38,270 nucleotides of DNA from Pedobacter sp. HMWF019 (lineage in GTDB: Bacteria > Bacteroidota > Bacteroidia > Sphingobacteriales > Sphingobacteriaceae), in assembly GCF_003061025.1 (NCBI RefSeq), contig NZ_QAIL01000288.1:1-38270 (forward strand), given 5' to 3'. The translations under genes and the position numbers were made by a program. The notes beneath the pieces are model-generated. The model was given only the letters and a program-made list of their open reading frames with translations, made no database searches and was not told the DNA's origin. This document shows, piece after piece, positions 34,252 to 38,270 of this stretch; the first letter of the stretch is position 1; each line of letters begins with the position of its first letter.

Positions 34252-34306
34252 AAGGTGTTATGTTTTTTCTGGCGAAAAACATCAGGATTTTTTATAAAAA
34301 CACCTT
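34252..34306. repeat. Nested inverted repeat in the lipid operon leader
   Basis: Outer arms AAGGTGTT (34252-34259) and AACACCTT (34299-34306) are perfect. Immediately inside, ATGTTTTT (34260-34267) and AAAAACAT (34275-34282) are perfect with a 7-nt loop, leaving a 16-nt unpaired side. The element lies 63-117 bp upstream of the first operon gene. It may be an RNA leader structure or a DNA operator. Confidence 0.55.
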
Positions 34307-34396
34307 AACGTTGAAAAAAAACAGGCTGTGTTAAATAATTGTTACCAAATTTTTAGAAAAACAGTTAATCGTGTTTGCCCTGTGCTTTTATAATAA

Positions 34397-34404
34397 CAAA
34401 ACTA
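34397..34404 (-). promoter_or_regulatory. Putative -7 box of the lipid operon (TAGTTTTG)
   Basis: On the minus strand TAGTTTTG matches TAnnTTTG, about 210 bp before the ATG at 34189. If used, the transcript would carry a leader of about 200 nt that includes the nested inverted repeat. No TTG at the usual 19-21 bp spacing was found, so support is partial. Confidence 0.3.
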
Positions 34405-34550
34405 GGAATCAAAAAAGGGATAACCTTTTTTTCTGGCATAATGAACAAAAAGAATAAAGCAGGTTTTAGTCACCAATGCGTGACAAGTCTCTAAATGGAG
34501 CAAAGCAAGGTAGGGCTGAAATATCTTAAAAAATCACTATTTTGCACCCA

Positions 34551-35699
34551 ATGCAATTCAAAGAGATTACCGGACAAGAAGCCATAAAAGAACAGTTGTT
34601 GCAAACTGTTGCAGAGAACAGGGTGAGCCATGCACAGCTCTTTCTTTCCTGCGATGGTAGTGGGGCATTGCCATTGGCCATTGCCTATGCGCAATACATT
34701 AATTGTCTGGATAAAACCCCTACAGACAGTTGCGGGGTATGCTCTTCCTGCAGAAAATATGAGCGTTATATTCATCCGGACCTTCACTTTTCTTATCCGT
34801 TCTTTGCGTCAAAGGATGTCAGAATAGCGGTTGATGTGCTGGACGAATGGAGAAGTATGCTGCTCGAAGATCCTTATTTTGACCTCGATATCTGGCGTTC
34901 CAAATTGAATGCAGAGAACAAACAGGCCAATATCAATATTGCCGAATGTCACGACATTATCAAAAAATTAAGTTATAAAGCTTTTGAAGGGGAGACGAAA
35001 GTCCTGATCATGTGGCTTCCGGAATTTTTGGATAAAGAAGGAAATTCCCTGCTTAAAATTATTGAAGAACCACCTAAAAACACCTTGTTTATCCTGGTGG
35101 CCAATAACCAGGAGCAAATCTTGTCGACCCTGCTGTCAAGGACCCAGATTGTAAAAATTCCTAAATTATCGGATGCAACCATAGAAAATTACCTGGTGGA
35201 AAAGCATGGATTGAGCCAGCAACAGGCCACTGAATATAGCTTCCTGGCCGACGGGAATTTAATAGAGGCCAAATTGCTGGTAGAGCATACCCAGAACGAT
35301 CATGCCGATAAATTTGCAGAGTGGCTGCGGATGGGTTATGGAAACCGGGTCTTGGACCTGATTGGTTTTACAGAGCTGGCCGCTGGCTGGGGAAGGGAAA
35401 ACCAAAAGAACTTCCTGAAATACGGGATCAGCTTTCTCAGAGAATGCAGCTTGTTGCTGAGCGGGGCAGAAGATCTGGTAAAACTTCCGGCAAGGACCAT
35501 GGACACTGCAAAAAAATTATCTGCGCATGTACTGAGTTTAAACATGGCTGAGGCCATCATTTCTGAACTGGAACTGGCGCATTACCATATAGAAAGGAAT
35601 GCAAATCCTAAAATTCTGTTTTTAGATGTATCTTTACAGCTAGTCAAAATAATTAAGTTTAAAACGCTCCCGAAAGGGACTCAATATATATATAGTTAA
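34551..35699 (+). CDS. holB: DNA polymerase III subunit delta' (clamp loader)
   Basis: 382 residues from ATG 34551 (MQFKEITGQEAIKEQLLQTV); the frame begins at a TTG three codons earlier, which is less likely. The clamp-loader AAA+ fold has SHAQLFLSCDGSGALPLAIA in place of a working Walker A, as is usual for delta'. It also has the zinc-binding Cys cluster CGVCSSCRKYERYIHPDLHF, VLIMWLPEFLDKEGNSLLKI, EEPPKNTLFILVANN and LLSRTQIVKIP (the sensor/SRC-like region). It loads the beta clamp in replication. Two bp separate it from ricT. Confidence 0.93.
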   Translation: MQFKEITGQEAIKEQLLQTVAENRVSHAQLFLSCDGSGALPLAIAYAQYINCLDKTPTDSCGVCSSCRKYERYIHPDLHFSYPFFASKDVRIAVDVLDEWRSMLLEDPYFDLDIWRSKLNAENKQANINIAECHDIIKKLSYKAFEGETKVLIMWLPEFLDKEGNSLLKIIEEPPKNTLFILVANNQEQILSTLLSRTQIVKIPKLSDATIENYLVEKHGLSQQQATEYSFLADGNLIEAKLLVEHTQNDHADKFAEWLRMGYGNRVLDLIGFTELAAGWGRENQKNFLKYGISFLRECSLLLSGAEDLVKLPARTMDTAKKLSAHVLSLNMAEAIISELELAHYHIERNANPKILFLDVSLQLVKIIKFKTLPKGTQYIYS

Positions 35700-35700
35700 T

Positions 35701-37158
35701 ATGGGATGTGGAAGTTGTTCGACGGGTGGCGGTTGTGCCCCTGCAGGCTGCAAAAGTAATGGCTCTTGCCTTACAGGTGGATGCGGCAAAATGGAAGTAT
35801 ACGATTGGCTGTCTAATTTGGATATGCCATCAAATTATGCTCCTTTCCCGGTTATCGAAGTTAAATTTAAAGGCGCAAGGAAAGAGTTTTTCCTGAACAG
35901 CGACAATATATACCTGGAGATTGGCGAACTGATTGCCGTTGAAGGACCAACCGGAGGATACGATATCGGTCATGTTTCTTTAACCGGTGAACTGGTGAGG
36001 ACACAGATGAAACGTCGTAAAACCAATATGGACCAGGTGACCAGAAAAGTTTACCGCAAGGCAACAGAAGCCGACGTGGAGAAATGGAAGGTGGCTAAGG
36101 ATATGGAATGGGAAACGATGCATAAGGCCCGTAAATTAGCTTTAGACCTTCGTTTATCGATGAAAATCAGTGACGTGGATTACCAGGGGGATAAGACCAA
36201 AGCGACTTTCTTCTATACGGCAGAAGGCCGTGTGGATTTCAGGGAGCTAATTAAAAAAATGGCAGAAACCTTCAGGATCAGGATCGAAATGCGCCAGATC
36301 GGGATGCGCCAGGAAGCTGGAAGACTGGGTGGAATCGGCTCCTGCGGGCGCGAATTGTGCTGCTCTACCTGGCTTACGAATTTTAAAACGGTATCTACAG
36401 CTGCGGCCCGGTACCAGAACCTGTCTCTCAATACCTTAAAACTTGCCGGCCAGTGTGGTAAGCTGAAATGCTGTCTGAACTATGAGCTGGATACCTACCT
36501 GGATGCCCTAAAAGACATTCCGGATAGAATTGACAGTTTACATACTGAGGTTGGTGTGGCACGTCACCAGAAAACAGACATCTTTAAAAAAGTAATGTGG
36601 TTCAGCTATGCCAATCAGGAAGACTGGATCCCATTGAAAGTGGATCGGGTAAAAGAGATCATGGCCATGAATAAAAAAGGCCAGAAACCAGTCAATTTAA
36701 AAGAAGAGGCTGTTTTCTTGGCTACGGCAGCGGTGGTTGAAAAGGTACACGATTATGAAAATGTGGTTGGACAGGATAGCCTGACCCGTTTGGACGAGAA
36801 GAGAAAACAAGGCAACCGGCAGAAGAACGGTGCTCCGCGCAACAATAACAACAACAGAACGGAGAAAGCCGGACGTCCTGGACAACAGCAACAGGCAAAA
36901 AATAAACCGGAACAAAGCAAAAAACCAGAGCAGGGCAAGAAGCCAGAACAGGTTAAAAAACAAGAGAACAGAAGACCGGAGCAACCTAAAAAAGCACCAG
37001 GAGAGGGTCAAAAACCAGCTAAAGTACCTGTAGATCCGGCAATAGCAGGGCAAGCTCCGGCGGCAACAGGTCAGCCTTCAGCGAGCAGGAACAGGAATAG
37101 AAATAACCGCAGACGTAACAAGCCATCATCGGATAAACCTAAAAATGAAGCAGAATAA
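35701..37158 (+). CDS. ricT: RicT/PSP1 domain protein with long basic tail
   Basis: 485 residues. The Cys-rich N-terminus (MGCGSCSTGGGCAPAGCKSNG) precedes the PSP1/RicT core, with FPVIEVKFKGARKEFFLN, VAVEGPTGGYDIGHV-like AVEGPTGGYDIGHV and the hallmark GGIGSCGRELCCSTWL followed by GQCGKLKCCLNYEL. In Bacillus RicT (YaaT) works with RicA and RicF in an iron-sulfur complex tied to RNase Y; the Bacteroidota role is not established. From about residue 365 the tail is low-complexity Lys/Gln/Pro/Asn-rich with KPEQ-KK repeats and ends in an RNRNNRRRNK cluster, suggesting RNA contact. It is cotranscribed with holB (1 bp gap) and overlaps gldH by 14 bp. Confidence 0.9.
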   Translation: MGCGSCSTGGGCAPAGCKSNGSCLTGGCGKMEVYDWLSNLDMPSNYAPFPVIEVKFKGARKEFFLNSDNIYLEIGELIAVEGPTGGYDIGHVSLTGELVRTQMKRRKTNMDQVTRKVYRKATEADVEKWKVAKDMEWETMHKARKLALDLRLSMKISDVDYQGDKTKATFFYTAEGRVDFRELIKKMAETFRIRIEMRQIGMRQEAGRLGGIGSCGRELCCSTWLTNFKTVSTAAARYQNLSLNTLKLAGQCGKLKCCLNYELDTYLDALKDIPDRIDSLHTEVGVARHQKTDIFKKVMWFSYANQEDWIPLKVDRVKEIMAMNKKGQKPVNLKEEAVFLATAAVVEKVHDYENVVGQDSLTRLDEKRKQGNRQKNGAPRNNNNNRTEKAGRPGQQQQAKNKPEQSKKPEQGKKPEQVKKQENRRPEQPKKAPGEGQKPAKVPVDPAIAGQAPAATGQPSASRNRNRNNRRRNKPSSDKPKNEAE

Positions 37159-37633
37159 ATCCCTGGTTTTTTCTTTATGGAGTATCGCTTTACTGGCGGT
37201 TGTTTTATGGAGCGGTTGCACCACCAATAATGTCACTGATCTGAATGTGTCTATGGACCAGCACAGGTGGAGTTATATCAATAAGGTGAGTGCAACCGTA
37301 GACATTAAAGATCCTGCAAAAGCGTATAATATCTTCTTCAGATTGCGACATACTGCAGATTACAGGTATTCGAATATTTACATCTTATTTCACCTTAAAC
37401 CAGCGGGGGGTAAAAAAGTTACCCGGAGGTACGGGTTTAAACTGGCCCAGGCAGATGGGCAATGGCTCGGCTCAGGCTCTGGTAATTTATTTACGTATAC
37501 CTTTCCCTTGCTGACTCAGTATCGTTTTCCCGCTGCAGGGAAATATGAACTGGTAATGGAGCAGAACATGAGGGACAATCCTTTACAGGAGATCAGCGAT
37601 GCCGGAATCACCGTAAGCACTGTAGAACCTTAA
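37145..37633 (+). CDS. gldH: Gliding motility lipoprotein GldH
   Basis: 162 residues. The lipoprotein signal ends VVLWSGC with Cys25. The mature domain shows the GldH pattern WSYINKVSATVDIKDPAKAY, then RLRHTADYRYSNIYILFHLK and a C-terminal FPAAGKYELVMEQNMRDNPL. GldH is needed for gliding in Flavobacterium johnsoniae and occurs in many Bacteroidota, including non-gliders. The ATG lies 14 bp inside the end of ricT, so translation is coupled. The order holB-ricT-gldH is a compact plus-strand operon divergent from the lipid operon. Confidence 0.92.
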   Translation: MKQNKSLVFSLWSIALLAVVLWSGCTTNNVTDLNVSMDQHRWSYINKVSATVDIKDPAKAYNIFFRLRHTADYRYSNIYILFHLKPAGGKKVTRRYGFKLAQADGQWLGSGSGNLFTYTFPLLTQYRFPAAGKYELVMEQNMRDNPLQEISDAGITVSTVEP

Positions 37634-38008
37634 ACTGATTAAGTTTCTTGTTTGTTAGCATTGTTGCTGGCAATTGATTTCAAAGGGCAGCAGGCTGTGC
37701 ATGTGAATATAGGGGCATTTAGAAGCTCAGGAACAGAGGTTGTTACGTTGAGGGACAAGCTGGTGGGCCAATCTGTACATGTCTATCTGGGCTTTGTGGC
37801 AAAAGATCGGTCAAGGCAGTCCAGTAGTCAGTATTTGGGTGTGCTGGATCAGTGGTAGGGGTGTAATGAATATGATCTGTTCAAGTACTTGCTCTAATAT
37901 ATAAACGTTTGATATTTCTCTTTTGTTTCTGTTGTTTAGTTTATGTGTAAATAGTGATATTTTAAATTACAAAGTATACATTGGTATCCTTAACCAATTA
38001 AAAACAGT
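37634..38008. other. Intergenic stretch without a convincing gene
   Basis: 375 bp. A TTG-started 68-codon ORF (37652-37858) and a broken minus-strand frame over the same bases have no signal, no family match and no operon position. I see no strong terminator; only a weak AAACT/AGTTT pair follows gldH. The stretch could hold gene remnants or the promoter for the ORF at 38009. Confidence 0.5.
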
Positions 38009-38270
38009 ATGGGAGATTATTTAGCAACAAGAATTTTTCTGGAATTCTCTGCTGATATTGTGTCCGTTGACGCAGTACAAACAATTACAGGCACCTCAAA
38101 AGATAAGTTTGCGTCTACAATTATTGGAAAACCAGATCTTTTCAATTGCGAAGAGACCAATGGAAGGTATATATGGAAGTTAAAGCCTGAGATTCTGGAA
38201 CAGCATTTATATCCTTTTTTAAAGGAATATTATAGGGATGCTTGTAAGGCTAACCCGAATTATTTAGAGG
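38009..38270 (+). CDS. Hypothetical protein, 5' part only (runs off the window)
   Basis: An open frame of 87 codons starts at ATG 38009 (MGDYLATRIFLEFSADIVSV) and remains open to the window end. It has no signal peptide and reads as a soluble alpha/beta protein, with later segments KDKFASTIIGKPDLF and NGRYIWKLKPEILEQHLYPF. I do not recognise the family. The leading AT-rich region suggests an independent promoter. The short acidic-aromatic style is seen in some immunity or accessory proteins, but that is only an impression. Confidence 0.6.
   Translation, partial: MGDYLATRIFLEFSADIVSVDAVQTITGTSKDKFASTIIGKPDLFNCEETNGRYIWKLKPEILEQHLYPFLKEYYRDACKANPNYLE

Larger units (their letters stand above)
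34190..34550. other. Intergenic control region between the lipid operon and holB
   Basis: 361 bp without a gene, between two divergent units. It holds a phased G-tract array next to the lipid operon start, a nested inverted repeat at 34252-34306, a candidate -7 box at 34397-34404 for the minus strand, and AT-rich sequence elsewhere. For holB only a near-match (TATTTTG just before the ATG) was seen. Confidence 0.7.

Noticed and set aside
37633..37660. Terminator after gldH
   Set aside because: Only a 5-bp A/T-rich AAACT/AGTTT pair without a real T-run; too weak.
37652..37858. 68-codon TTG-started ORF after gldH
   Set aside because: No ATG, no family resemblance, no signal or operon context; the opposite strand is equally open in pieces. 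Treated as noncoding.
1..38270. CRISPR array, tRNA, rRNA, insertion sequence or phage genes
   Set aside because: No repeat-spacer pattern, cloverleaf, transposase or integrase motif was found by reading both strands.

Overview
The window looks like a chromosomal segment of a Bacteroidota member, most likely the Sphingobacteriaceae (Pedobacter-like). Support comes from a gliding-motility lipoprotein (GldH), a PorP/SprF-family outer-membrane protein, DUF3078 and carboxypeptidase-regulatory-like envelope proteins, a RicT/PSP1 protein with a long basic tail, weak Shine-Dalgarno sequences and several TAnnTTTG-type -7 boxes. The genus is inferred from gene content and protein character, not from a marker gene.

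Layout. (1) 1-2.3 kb: two overlapping minus-strand DUF2157-like membrane proteins. (2) 2.4-8.9 kb, plus strand: htpG with a strong terminator, a PorP/SprF protein, a TlpA-like thioredoxin, then a tight four-gene run (Tyr-rich secreted protein, LpoB-like lipoprotein, COG3014-like TPR lipoprotein, small acidic protein). (3) 8.9-16.4 kb, minus strand: comM/yifB, ffh, a DUF3078 protein, a carboxypeptidase-regulatory-like protein, two tandem glucosaminidases, an O-methyltransferase and ruvX. (4) 16.5-34.2 kb, minus strand: a nine-gene, 17.7 kb operon. (5) 34.2-34.55 kb: a structured control region. (6) 34.55-37.6 kb, plus strand: holB, ricT and gldH, nearly abutting. (7) 37.6-38.3 kb: a stretch with no clear gene and the 5' part of an unrecognised ORF.

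The highlight is the nine-gene operon, which appears to be a self-contained assembly line for a glycosylated, acylated lipid. A 2329-residue protein carries tandem nitronate-monooxygenase-type (PfaD-like enoyl reductase) barrels, KS, AT, two ACPs and KR. A 1410-residue partner carries KS, AT, DH and a C-terminal phosphopantetheinyl transferase. Together they hold a complete reductive set (KR, DH, ER) and their own carrier-activating enzyme. A free ACP, an alpha/beta hydrolase, two tandem UGT-like glycosyltransferases, two tandem condensation-family (HHxxxDG) acyltransferases and a small membrane protein follow with gaps of 4-10 bp or 13-bp overlaps. The inferred product is a fully or partly reduced polyketide/fatty chain that is glycosylated and O-acylated. 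In logic it resembles cyanobacterial heterocyst glycolipids or mycobacterial Pap-acylated glycolipids, but the domain order is not that of a PUFA synthase, an enediyne PKS or an aryl-polyene cluster.

The leader of this operon holds a nested inverted repeat and a phased G-tract array. No rRNA, tRNA, CRISPR array, insertion sequence or integrase was seen.
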